NCBI GenBank assembly: GCA_947359465.1
Contig: OX375882.1
Coordinates: forward strand, 52,388,509-52,452,508
DNA from: Metellina segmentata
Lineage: Eukaryota; Arthropoda; Arachnida; Araneae; Tetragnathidae
Direction of reading: 5' to 3'
Length of the DNA stretch: 64,000 nt
Part shown: positions 35,717 to 46,835 of the stretch, piece after piece
How positions within the stretch are numbered: position 1 is the stretch's first letter
Layout of the letters: each line of letters opens with the position of its first letter
Notes under the pieces: generated by a model
Databases searched by the model: none
Told to the model about the DNA's origin: nothing
What the model saw: only the letters and a program-made list of their open reading frames with translations
Program-made: the position numbers and the translations under genes

Positions 35717-36195
35717 TAATGAAACAAATGTTGACCAAATCTATATGGACGAGATACCTCTTTATTAGAAGAAAACTAAAGAGGCCTTGATCTCGTCATA
35801 CTAAAAAAATATTGACCAGACATTAATGGACGAGGTACCTCTTGATTAGAAAAAAATCTGACCAGGCCTAGATCTCGTCATAATAAAAGAAAATACTGAC
35901 CAGATGAACATAAACCAGATTCGTCGTCAGAAGAAAATTGAGCAAGCCTATTTCTCGTCATAATAGCAAAATATTTACAAGAACTTCATAGACTAGATAT
36001 CGCGTTATTAGAAGGAATCTGACCAGTCCTATATTTCGTCATAAAAAATATTGACCAGATCTTATGGACGAGGTTCCTCTTGAATAGAAGAAAACTGACC
36101 ATGCCTTAATTTCGTCATGTGAAAAATAATACTGACTAGATGTTCATGGACGAGATGTCTCGTCATTGGAAGAAATCTGACCAGGCCGAGATCTG
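35717..36195. repeat. Satellite array remnant right of the Helitron
   Basis: About five diverged monomers, with degraded GATACCTC and CTCGTCAT words, fade out by about 36195. Confidence 0.8.
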
Positions 36196-36573
36196 TGGAA
36201 ATGTAACATCAATTCCACATCTATTTGTCCGAAAAAATGTCTTGTTCACAAACATCATTGTTTCTAAATTTAACGGGTTAAAACGCATAGAAATAAAAAC
36301 GATCCAGTTGAGCATAATTTAAAGTTTAATTTTTAAAAATAAAGTATCAAAATAATCTGAAATTTGTAATTAAAACAAATTTTTATTCATGGTTTAAAAG
36401 TCGAAAATTTTAGTATTTCAAAAGATATTTCATTTTTTCGATATTAGATTATATTACATAATGTTATAATGTTAGGATCGATAATTATTGTTAGGCTTAT
36501 TTTTTTCCATCATAGCTAACGAGACTCATCTGAAAATGGACTAAATTAACGGTATGTTGATAGGCATTTCGTT
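36196..36573. other. Intron sequence, nothing recognised
   Basis: AT-rich intron sequence between the satellite edge and the SINE. No exon-like or repeat structure was seen. Confidence 0.4.
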
Positions 36574-36842
36574 TATTAACGTCACAATGGAACAACACGA
36601 CGGTTTATTGGTAACTGTACGGGATAATTCCCAAAGGGAAATATTCGAGGACAGTACCACGTAGAGTGACGGTCAGATGACAAAGTCAACACCCGAGTAG
36701 GAATTGAGGACATAAGAGGCCACGACTGATTTAACATATATCAATCACCGTGTACACCACGGTCGTTGGTTGAACCTTGTTCCGAATTCACAACCCTCCT
36801 GTTGCCAATCCGTAACTTTTCCGACTGAGCTACCACGGCCAA
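36574..36842 (-). repeat. tRNA-derived SINE with a different head
   Basis: On the minus strand the head reads GGCCGTGGTAGCTCAGTCGG, with a textbook A box. It is followed by a weakened B box (GGTTGTGAATTCGG). The body then matches the 16619 SINE (GTTGACTTTGTCATCTGACCG, CAATAAACCG, GACGTTAATAAA). The head is clearly not that of the other copies, so two SINE subfamilies share one 3' body. It ends 85 bp from a transporter exon. Confidence 0.75.
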
Positions 36843-36926
36843 AATAAATTAAAGCGTTACTTTTAGAAGTGTTAGATCGGGTTTTTCATATATATTCCTT
36901 AAAACAGAAATAAGTAACAAAATTAC

Positions 36927-37070
36927 CATAAGCTAGTCCCCAGAGCACAGTGATTGTATGAATACTTTCAGCGAAGAAACAGGCGCCGACACTGATGGTA
37001 CTTAAAATGCATCCAGCAATCATAACATGAATTATATCAAACCTACATCCAAGAAAACCTACGAAAGGTC
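36927..37070 (-). CDS. MCT-like transporter, 144-nt exon
   Basis: Acceptor CATTGCTCTTACAG and donor G/GTAATT bound exactly 144 nt, phase 1 in and out. The reading is PFVGFLGCRFDIIHVMIAGC then ILSTISVGACFFAESIHTIT and VLWGLAYG. It fits the second-third helix loop and the next two transmembrane segments of SLC16 transporters, where other members read GP(x)xGxLxxRFGxRxVxxxGG and end at LxYGxxxG. The G at the end of exon 48390-48571 and the G at the end of this exon both complete Gly codons, so the three exons join in frame. A 144-nt exon at this place is, as I recall, common in SLC16 genes. Confidence 0.85.
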
Positions 37071-38309
37071 CTGTAAGAGCAATGAGAATAAATAAAACAA
37101 TTAGTTTTTCGTTGAATTAAAAAAATATCCTAATATTTTAACTCGATATAATGCAAATTTGACTCGTAATTAGGAAAGTTGATAGACATGGCTCGGTGGT
37201 TTTTCCTACTGCGCTAGCAACCTGCGAAAAAGTTTTGATTCCTTCCTGAGCGTATATCTCTGTTTAGTGTCTATTCAAAATTTATTGCGGGTTGCTTGAC
37301 GGTTTTTGGCGTAGCTTGTTCAAATGTGCAATAAACTCAAACAACCTAATTCAGTTCATTATTCTGATATGTTAATTTATTGTTCTGATGTCACGATGTC
37401 GTTTCTACTCCTTGACTATTGGAAATGCATAGATGGAGGACACATTATGGTAAACCCGTTTGACAAATGAAACGCGTTTGCTGTGATGTCATTAGCAAAT
37501 GGCCTGTGGAAGTACTTGAGCTCAATTAAATTATTAGTTGCAAGCGGCGCTGGTTCCATTTTCTCCTGGTTGCATTTCTCTCTTCTGCGTCAGTAAAACT
37601 TTCCTAGAATGTACATATGTCTATTTACTCGATGGGGTTTTTGGAGTAGATTGGGCAAATGCGGCCTATGCGCCATAAAACCAAGCCAATTAATCAATTA
37701 AAGTTCAGCTACCACAACAAAAATAAACTTTCGATGCAGAAGTATATAAAAACTTTCGCACTCTACCATACATATTTTGGTCGACAAAGTTTCACTGTAT
37801 CCTTTCGGCCTGCTAAATGAATAACTGCCGGACGTGATTTGAACACGTCAAAATTTACAATTCCTATGGATGGTCCACGATGGATAGTTGAATCGTTAAT
37901 GCGATGGTACTCACTGACAACAAATACCTGAGGCTTTGTGATAGCAGACATTGTTCATTTACTGCCACGGGTTGACTATATTCATTGCCTCTCAGCCTCC
38001 ACTTCACAAGGGCACTCATAGTACTGCAGAGAGATGAAATAATTGTAAGAATTGTGCCTTTAATGGTAGAAGCAAACAATTTGAGGCATATATACTACAT
38101 ATATAAAGATTTGGTGCTCTTTGATCTGAGTGATATAAAGGGGGTTATTAAAAAATGTGTTAATTTCATTTAAATCAGTATTCTATTCATCAGTTAACTA
38201 TCTATCTATTTTGTGTATTTATCTATCTATTATGAATCTCATCTATTACCTATTATGTATCTCATCTATTACCTATTATGTATTTATATATCAGTATTCT
38301 ATACAATAC
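37071..38309. other. Intron sequence, no recognised element
   Basis: Part of the 11.3-kb intron of the transporter gene. Minus-strand frames at 37763-38079 overlap each other and have no motif. 38190-38290 has irregular TATCTATC and CATCTATTACCTATTATG repeats. Confidence 0.4.
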
Positions 38310-38561
38310 AGGCATTAGTACACTGCTGTTTGTAAAAAATGCAACACCATGAAGGAATCATCCGAATGAAATGAAATTTGCAGCAAATGTCAATTATAGA
38401 ATGTTATACAAAGTAGTAAAGTTTCAGAGCCTCCACGCATGCGTGGTGTAAGCAGCTCCCTCTGAACTGATGCTAAAAGGGTATAAATAGAGGGCTGTAG
38501 CGGGACGTTGAAAATAGTGTATGGTTATTTTTTAGCGGCGAACGTTTAGTGAGACCTAAGT

Positions 38562-39588
38562 ATGCCTCCACAACAAAATAGGGTGAAATTTCAGCAACTA
38601 ACGGAGTTTGAACGGGGGAGAATCATCGGCCTTTGTGAAGGAGGATTTTCCTATCGCGCAATAGCAGCTCGTGTGCAGCGGAACAGTTCCACAGTGATGC
38701 GAGTTTGCAAGCAGTGGACCGACGAACACCGGACAACTAGAAAAACTGGGAGTGGACGACGGAAGGTAACATCAGCGCGCGATGATGGACACCTGGTCCA
38801 CATAGCGGTGAATGACCGTACAGCTTCCACCAGGCAGTTGGCAGCGCTTTGGTCTACTGCTACAGATGTACTAATTTCGGCTTCGTCAATTCGCCGACGT
38901 CTGCTGCACCGTGGACTATGTGCAAGGATTCCTTTATACATGATCCTCCTCAAGCCATCGACGTCTGCGTCTGCAATGGGCTCATGAGCACAGAGCCTGG
39001 CGGGCTGATTTGCAACAGCTTGTCTTTTCTGACGAATCCCGCTTTGATTTGTGGAACCATGATGGCCGCATTCGTGTTAGACGCTATGCCTGTGAACCCT
39101 GCCTTCCAGAGTGCGTTATCCAATGACATGGTGGCCGAACACCCGGAGTTATGGTCTGGGGTACGATTTCGTATCATGGACGATCTCAGCTGCTACAAAT
39201 TGAGGATAATCTGAATAGCAACAGGTACGTCCGTGAAGTGCTATAGCCCGAAGTCGTTCCCTTCCTTCAAGGCATCCCTGGAGCTATCTTTCAACAGGAT
39301 AATGCACTCCCACAGGTTGCAAGGAATGTTCTAGACTTCTTTTCAGCCCAACACATGCAACTTCTTCCTTGGCCTGCTTATTCGCCGGATATGTCGCCTA
39401 TTGAGCACGTGTGTGATTTGGTTGGTCGGCGTCTCGCTCGTGAATCGCATCCCACAGCTTCAAAAGACGAACTTTGGGTGCGCATACAAACAACATGGAA
39501 TTATCTTCCAGAAGCAGACATTCAACATCTGTTTCACTTCATGCCACGTCGTATAGCAGCACTTATTGTAGCGTGTGGTTGCTACTAG
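38562..39588 (+). pseudogene. Tc1-type DD34E transposase, broken
   Basis: The first 120 codons are open and carry the paired helix-turn-helix DNA-binding region (LTEFERGRIIGLCEGGFSYR, AIAARVQRNSSTVMRVCKQW) and the basic GSGRRKVT linker. A frameshift near 38930 follows. The catalytic blocks are then found in other frames: FSDESRFDLW near 39030, GVMVWGTISY near 39150, IFQQDNALPQVARNVL near 39290 and LPWPAYSPDMSPIEHVCD near 39400. The spacing from the second Asp to the Glu is 34. The C-terminus MPRRIAALIVACG is interrupted four codons before the ancestral stop by the MITE. The remaining GGCTACACCAAATACTGA follows the MITE at 40243-40260. Confidence 0.85.
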
Positions 39589-40240
39589 GGATGCGACATC
39601 GATTTCAAAACATCGATGTTTTGAAACATCGATGTTCAAAATAAAAACATCGATGTTGATAATACATCGACCCAAAAACATCGGTGTTTCTAAACATCGA
39701 TGTTTTTAAAATTCAGTGTATTTAAACTTTTTTCCCCATTTCTTAATACTGGTTTACCAACTATTGATGCGACATCGACAGCAAAACATCTATGTTCAAA
39801 ATTAAAACATCGATGTTGATAATACATCGCTCCAAACCATCGATGTTTTGAAAATTCAGTGTATTTAAACTTGTTTCCCCATTTCTTAAAACTGGTTTAG
39901 CAACTAGTGATGCGACATCGGCTCCAATACATCGATGTTTTTTTCCAAAACATCTATGTTTAGAAAACATCGACATCGATGTCGCATCCCTACTTTTCAG
40001 ACCCTCCATCCTTGGTCACTTTGGTCTAAAAGTATTTCAATTTGCTGATTATGAAAACTATGAATACTTGGTTATTTTTAAAATTTTTAAAACGGTCCTT
40101 TTTTCATTTAAAAATAAAACATCGACAACGTAAAAACATCGACAAGTATAAACATCGATGTTACCAAAACATCGATCCCAATACATCGATCTTAAATGCA
40201 TCGATGTTTTGAAAACATCGACATCGATGTCGCATCCCTA
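39586..40240. mobile_element. hAT-type MITE inside Tc1 transposase
   Basis: Termini are TAGGGATGCGACATCGAT and its inverse. Flanking octamers GTTGCTAC (39578-39585) and GTGGCTAC (40241-40248) differ at one base: an 8-bp target duplication. The 655-bp body consists largely of AACATCGATGTT palindromes and two further internal copies of the terminal word (39769 and 39909 regions). It is a longer relative of the copy at 7926-8349; both share TTCAG and CTTTGGTCTAAAAGTAT in the middle. It carries no gene. Confidence 0.87.
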
Positions 40241-40383
40241 GTGGCTACACCAAATACTGATTTCGGACACTTTATATTGTTTTTTTGCTTTGAAAATTTA
40301 TTAATTTAACTGTACTAATACAAGCCGTTTGTGTATTAAATTTCATTTTATACTGATGACTCATTCATGGTATTGCATATAAA

Positions 40384-40556
<173 letters not shown>

Positions 40557-41345
40557 TTATAAATAAAATATTATCTATATCATTAAAAATAGCAAACATG
40601 CACAAACAACATTTACCCGCCATTGCTTTAATAGCTATAATTTAACATCCTCAAATAACATTGAAAAGTAGTACATAAAATGTATTCAGAAGTCGCTATT
40701 TTGAATGTTCGCCATCACTGCAACAAGCGAAATCTAAGATTGCCTCATATCAAAAATTAAATCTACATTATATTTAGTATATATGACCCAAGTTGTATGA
40801 TTCTATCATTAAAGACACAATTATTTCACCTACGTGCAGCACTATCACACACGGTTACTAAAGGCAACAGGACAATTACAATTGTGATCGTAATACAGCT
40901 CTAACAGTCCCAGACAAATGGCAATCATTCAACTATTGGCGTCATCTATCAAATTTCGGCTTCCGCTAAATTCCACCACTACAAAATATAACAGTATATA
41001 TAACAGTGCAACCCAACTCTGCCATGAGGTACTTTATGCTTAACAAAAGTTACCGTTTTTATTGTATCACTAGCTGAATTTATCGTATGTAACCTGTGCA
41101 TTCGCTCAAACTATTAGCATTCACAATAACTTGTCACGTAAGATCACATTTGTCGGCGTTATTAGCGTAATTATCTGCCGCAATTTGGCCAAATATGGCC
41201 CTAATGCAATAAAAAAAAAGAAACAGTCAATAAATCAATTGAATTACGGTAGGTAAGTACTGTGCACATATCCAAATGGTTAGAGTTCACGACAACCTGT
41301 CACAATCACATTTGTAACGTGAAAAACAGAAAGGAGAGTTGTTCA
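40557..41345. other. Intron sequence, nothing recognised
   Basis: Unique-looking AT-rich sequence in the transporter intron. Weak resemblance to 37500-37700 (words around TCAATAAATCAATTGAATT and GGCCAAAT) suggests an old shared repeat. Confidence 0.35.
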
Positions 41346-41353
41346 GTCTAGAC

Positions 41354-42077
41354 CAGTGCTCCCCAACCTTTTTATCGACGCGGACCGGATCAACGTTTGA
41401 TAATTTTAACGCGGCCCGCTGGGGGGGGGAAGCTGTGGAGATACGTTTATTGTTTATATTTTAGATTGTTTTGATTTAATAATTTTAATTTAACTGGATT
41501 TAAACATGCCTTCAAAATAAAATATAGTTGAACCAAAAAATGAATATAATGTCATTTAACATTTTAACTCACTAGAACGCTAAATCAATAAAATAGTTTC
41601 TCAATCACAAAAAACAAACGAAGCGCTCAAACTCTTTTAAAAGCAAAGACAGGTGATCGTGCACCAACTAGGAGAATGAATGTTTAGGCTCAGTCTCGCC
41701 TAAAATCCCCGCTAATGTCTGAAATATGTCCAAAATGCCTCTGTTCACGCGCCGTCCCCACAACTTCAGTTTGGTTTTAAATGCAGCTACTTTGTCTTCC
41801 AACTTGAAAACAGCTGTCACATTTGTCATAATTAGAAAATAGAGACATACAGAATTCAGAAATCATAATTGAAGCTCTAGTGACAGAACAAATTTCAAGT
41901 TCTGATTTACCGCCTCCTAATTTGAGTGGACATTTCATAGATAAGAACCGCACAAACCCGAGATAAATACACCACAAAGTAAATAAAATGGAAATAATTT
42001 AATATTTCTTGGACGGCCCGGTACCATTTGATCCACGGACCGGTACCGGTCCGCGGCTCGGGGGTTGAGGACCACTG
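41354..42077. mobile_element. hAT non-autonomous element (Charlie-like ends)
   Basis: Ends CAGTGCTCCCCAACC and, inverted, CAGTGGTCCTCAACC are typical hAT termini. A perfect 8-bp target duplication GTCTAGAC flanks the element (41346-41353 and 42078-42085). Near the ends it is GC-rich (GCGGCCCGCTGG; CCGGTACCGGTCCGCGG). No transposase frame exists in the 724 bp. Confidence 0.9.
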
Positions 42078-42232
42078 GTCTAGACCCTTTAACACAGTCT
42101 GAAATCGGGAACGATCTCGGGTCTTGAGGAGTCCATGACAAGATTCCTCTTGCCGACGAATGGTCGTAATACTAATTTCTATAAACTTTTACCCACTCTT
42201 AATCAATCTTACTCTTAACTGAACAGTAAAGT

Positions 42233-42674
42233 AGAAATTTCTAAGGCATGAATATAATAATACTTTTGACTGACTTGACTTATGAGAAATTACCATCGAT
42301 GAGTGTGAATTTTTATAAGCAAAGATGGGAATTCAGTTAATCGATGTCAATTTTGAAATGATATTTTACATTGATTCGCTTTGATCTTGATTGCGTTAAG
42401 CCATTGATTTCCTCGACCTGACTTTATTTAAAGGCATGGAAAAACTTAAAAATAGAAATTTCTAAGGCATGAATATAATAATACTTTTGACTGACTTGAC
42501 TTATTAGAAATTACCATCGATGAGTGTGAATTTTTATAAGCAAAGATGATAATTCAGTTAATCGATGTCAATTTTGAAATGATACTTTACATTGATTCGC
42601 TTTGATCTTGATTGCGTTAAGCCATAGATTTCCTCGACCTGACTTTCTTTAAAGGCATGTAAAAACATAAAATT
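42233..42674. repeat. 221-bp tandem duplication
   Basis: AGAAATTTCTAAGGCATGAA begins at 42233 and again at 42454, and the two units stay nearly identical to TTTAAAGGCATG. A recent local duplication with no coding content. Confidence 0.85.
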
Positions 42675-43682
42675 ACTGATGTATTTTTATGTTTTTATGT
42701 TTACGAAATTGTTACTTTATTTTTAATGTGTAAGTGTGCACTAGAAGATTGGTTTTAAATTTTGATTTTTAAAAGCAATTTTTTGTACAATAGGTCGTTG
42801 GTGTATACTTAAAATAATTTTAGCATGAAAATAATCCGATTGACCTTATAATTAAGTATCTAATTTAGATGTAATTAGCTATTTATAGCACGTTTTTTAA
42901 CTGCGATGTCTCAGATTCTAATTTGTTCACAAAAACAATTCCTGTAGGAAATTATTCCAATCATCTTATTTTTCATGTTTTGTCCCTCAATCCAGTTGAT
43001 AGAGGGAACAGGTTTTCTTTAAACTTTTTTTCACCAAGGAAGTATGAACTCAAACATTTTTAAGGAATTTTGATACTTCAACTAAAAATTCATTTTTAAC
43101 ACGTTTGCTGCAAAGCTGATATGGTGCTTCAGCTCACTCGTGCCAAGATTATATCTGCATTTTTATGCCTTTTAAATTATTTTCTGCAACAAATAAATTC
43201 ACACGATTATAGTCCCAGTAAGCATATGAAATAATATTTTTGCTCCCTGTACCATCTACGAGATAACTCGTAATTAGATAAACAAGACCGTTCTGCTCAT
43301 GCACGCAAAAGTTTTGCACGTGCGATAAGTTCTTCTCCACTAGTCTTATACGAGAACAACAATTTGAGCAGTTCGTTTATAATATTTCGCCGGTGAATAA
43401 ACCCAAAAGTATGGAATGCTATTTGAGAAATATATCCATTTTAGTACGCCAAATGTATTATTTAGTCCCTTCCTGCACGCCAAACACCTGAACATTGCAT
43501 GCATTTGCTACGGCAATACTCGTACTCTGTGATTTAGGTAAGGCGATCACTAACGAGTTATCTCGTAGTAGCTGGCAAGTAAACTCAGTTTACCAACCAC
43601 GCGTTTTCTCGTAGCTGGCGGCAAGCGTGTTTACTAATAACTCAGATTGAGAGTAAAAACATCCACTGTATTATACAGATTA
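42675..43682. other. Intron sequence with stray satellite words
   Basis: AT-rich. Near 43257 and 43553 the words ACGAGATAACTCGT and ACGAGTTATCTCGT recall the satellite palindrome. No gene was recognised. Confidence 0.4.
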
Positions 43683-45175
43683 CTAGCAGAAACTCCCGGC
43701 TTCGCTGGGGTTGAATTAATAGTAATTAATGATGACTTTTCAATCAACATATTTTTCATAAAAAATTTTAGCATCATTTTTAAGTGTACGGAAAAAAATT
43801 TAGTATTAATTATGTTTGGTGTAGGTTTTATGCATAATAAGAAACTTTCCTTTAGTTAAAACCTATCACTTTATTTACATGTAAGCTCAACCCGACTGGA
43901 TTTTCACCAAAAGAACATATCACTTACATAGCAAACTGTCTAAATCAGAAATACAAACTTAGAATAACAGACCCTATACGGCACATTTGCCGATGCACAT
44001 TGGGACAAATAGCCACTGATCCAACAATTTATAACTTCTCCATCGCTTCTACAATTTACTTCGGACGCAAATATACATATATGTTGTATCCATCCATTTA
44101 ATCAATTTCATATTCATCGCACTTCTGCTGAAAGTTTTTTTTTTCTAATGTGACTACTACAGAAGTTGGTACTGAGTTTTCGAGTGACTACAAATATTAC
44201 CGTGCATTTATTTTCAGTAAAAATAGCGAATTTTTGGTGGATAGTTATGCACTTAGATTTTCTATTAATATGTTTTACTTGTGCTATTCTTGCACCTAGA
44301 ATGCGATATTTTCGAATTTCATCATCAATATGAGGGGTATGTAAATTAAATTGTTACGGCATTCGTGACTAATTTAGTTTGAAACACAGACGCAATTTTT
44401 CTTGAAAATTCCATTCAGCGGCAGGTGGAATGACGGATCTTCTGTTGGATATATAAAGCAGAGCTGACGTTTGTCTGTTCTCTATACAAATCCACCTTTT
44501 GACCAATCTACACCAGATTTGGTACACTTATATTTTAAAACCCTGTGGGTATGATATGCTACATATGACCCTCATTTTATTCGTCCAAAGGGCTAAAAAT
44601 TTACTGCATTCGTGACTAATTTAGTTTAAAGGAAACGCACTTTTCCCTGAAAATTCCATTCAGAGGCATCTGGAATAACGGAGCTTGTGATAGAAGTAAA
44701 TGTTATCAGTGTAGACAAATTAAATTCTATCGATAACAATTTTTTATTTACAGAAATTTGATTTTACAACGAAAAAAGACAAAAAGAAAAGGACTGCATT
44801 CAACGAATATTTCACATGTATCTAAGTTGGGTAGGATCAGCTTCACACTAAGTAGAGTAAGCAACTTTGACTTTCTGTCACTTAAGACAAAAAATTTCAA
44901 TACTTCTAAATTACTAACTGTGATATTATTCCAATATCAAAAATGTATTGTTTAAAATCCCTTTTTTCCAACAGATTTACAGTTTGAAATTGAACCTTTA
45001 TGGTACTTTTTTAAATTCAGAAATTCGATTTTTAAATAGAAAGCACGTAGAATGATAGTAGTTACTTGACTATGAAGAACAGCTTTCAATAACACCCATG
45101 AAACACGAACAAAAATGAAATTTAATTGATTTTTAATCATCTTTCAATGAAAAGCTATATTAATTTTGAAATATA

Positions 45176-45896
45176 CACTGACGAGTCAAAACACGACCAT
45201 CCCCATATTTTTCAATGAACTTGTCTGGATAACGTGGAGGGCACGTGATTAAGTGAGAATGGTATTCAACTGCTGCTGGAGAAGGTAAGTAATCATTATT
45301 ACACTTACTTTTGCGAGTGATGGAAAAGGCTGCTGATCTAAGCGAATTTGATAGAGGGCAGATCGTAATGGCCCGAAGACTCGGAACGAGTATCAACACT
45401 GGTAGGTTGTTAGGCTGGCTGGTAGGCTGCACAACTGGTAGGTTGCTCACGATCTGCCGTTGTTAGTATTCATGCAAAGTGGATAAATGACGGTGACAAT
45501 GTCACCAGCAGTAGACGCCAAGGTGTTGGTCGCCTATGCGTCATCAAAGAAAAAGGACGTCGGAGACTGTACTGCTTGGTAAAGCAAAATCAGCGTGAGA
45601 CAGTGGCTCAGCTGACAGCCCAATACAATGCAGGTACAAGCGCAAGTGTTTCGGAACACACAGTTCAGAGGACACTGTTGGATATGTGACTGTGCAGCAG
45701 ACGTCCCACTCGTGTGCCTCTGTTGACTAAGCGTAATCGTCAACTACACCAACAGTGGGCCCGGGATCATTGAGACTGGACCATGGATGAGTGGAAGAGA
45801 GTTGCCTGGTCAGATGAATCCCGATTTCTTATTCATCACGTCGATGGTCATGTCAGGGTACGAGTAGGTGGTCATAATGTTTTGGTTCTTCAGTGT
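45176..45896 (+). mobile_element. Internally deleted Tc1-type element
   Basis: The left end TACACTGACGAGTCAAAACA and the right inverted end CACTGAAGAACCAAAACAT match the ends of the Tc1 element at 59616-60823. Between them is the N-terminal half of the same transposase, with frameshifts and one stop. It reaches [19 protein letters not shown], then jumps straight into the right terminal repeat. The second and third catalytic residues are therefore gone. This is a MITE in the making: both ends kept, interior lost. The TA after the right end has changed to TG. Confidence 0.85.
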
Positions 45897-46025
45897 GATT
45901 GAACTACAACGTATGACTACGCGCTTCAGTTTAACGTAATCCATCTTATTTGAAGTTATTCTTTAAATTTACTTGTTAGTTTAAAATAAGAAATTACACG
46001 CTTTAAGCATATATTGAAGTGTACA

Positions 46026-46835
46026 TCTATACATATAATTCTCTTACGTGGCACGCAAAAAAGACGTTATTAGTTATTGCGTTTTGGCAACATTGTAAGA
46101 TTGTTTGCTTTTCACGAAGCCTCGCGCTTCAATTGAATTTATAGCGTTATCGGATGAAATTTAATTGAAAAAAAAAATGAATTTAAGTCGAGCTGTGCAG
46201 TTAATAATAGAAATCAAATAAAGCGGAGGATCTTTTCAGGGACATTTAAAAAAAGGTCCTTTTCGGGGTCAACAATTATAGTTCAACAAGACGCTTGCAC
46301 TACAACTTTCGACTACAAACTCAATGAAAAAGCGTGGTTGGCTCAAGTGCAGGGGTAAATGTACATACAAACAACATGCTGGGTATTCAATTTCCAAATC
46401 AGCGCTCACATTTCGAGTCAAAATTGGCTCAAAGTTTTCATTTGAATTCTGATTTCAGAGGCACTGTATATATCTTTTCTGGGTGGAGTGGTAGCAAACG
46501 GGACAGTCTTTTTTTCTCGCCAAAGTGGTAACCTTTCCTTGGGCTGTTTTTATGGCAACCCTATTAAGAAGATTAGGATTAAAGACGTTATCTGATTGGA
46601 ATTAAACCGTGTTTTGAAGTGAAATTAAACGTGCTCTGATTGGTTTAGATTTTTTTTTCTAGCCCTCCACCCTTTTCTGAAAAACAGCAAAAAATTTAGA
46701 TTTGAAAAATATTTTGTAAACAATTCCTTCTGCTAGGACACATGTCTTCATTGATGCGAGCGAAGCGAGCTTAGGTTCGCGCAGCGATCCACCGGGGGTT
46801 GGCGAGCGTCAGCGAGCAGGGGGCGGGCCCCCTAG
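46026..46835 (+). mobile_element. Non-autonomous Helitron, 810 bp
   Basis: The 5' end TCTATACATATAATTCTC is preceded by A (46025). The 3' end has the GC-rich hairpin GGGGGCGGGCCCCC joining CTAG (46832-46835), followed by T. The 3' 50 bp (TTGGCGAGCGT, AGCGAGCAGGGGGCG) are shared with the Helitron at 34178-35716, so they are one family. No coding capacity. Confidence 0.87.

Larger units (their letters stand above)
38310..40380 (+). mobile_element. Tc1-type element, pierced by a hAT MITE
   Basis: Inverted ends are partly preserved. The left has ATGCAACACCATGAAGG and ATGAAATGAAATTTG. The right, read inverted, has ATGCAATACCATGAATG and AAAATGAAATTTAAT, and it abuts an (AT)n tract. The transposase gene lies between them and is broken by frameshifts and by the 655-bp MITE at 39586-40240. 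The exact left border is uncertain. Confidence 0.7.

Noticed and set aside
36770..36842. A tRNA gene on the minus strand
   Set aside because: The A box is good, but the B box is degraded and the sequence leads into the same SINE body.
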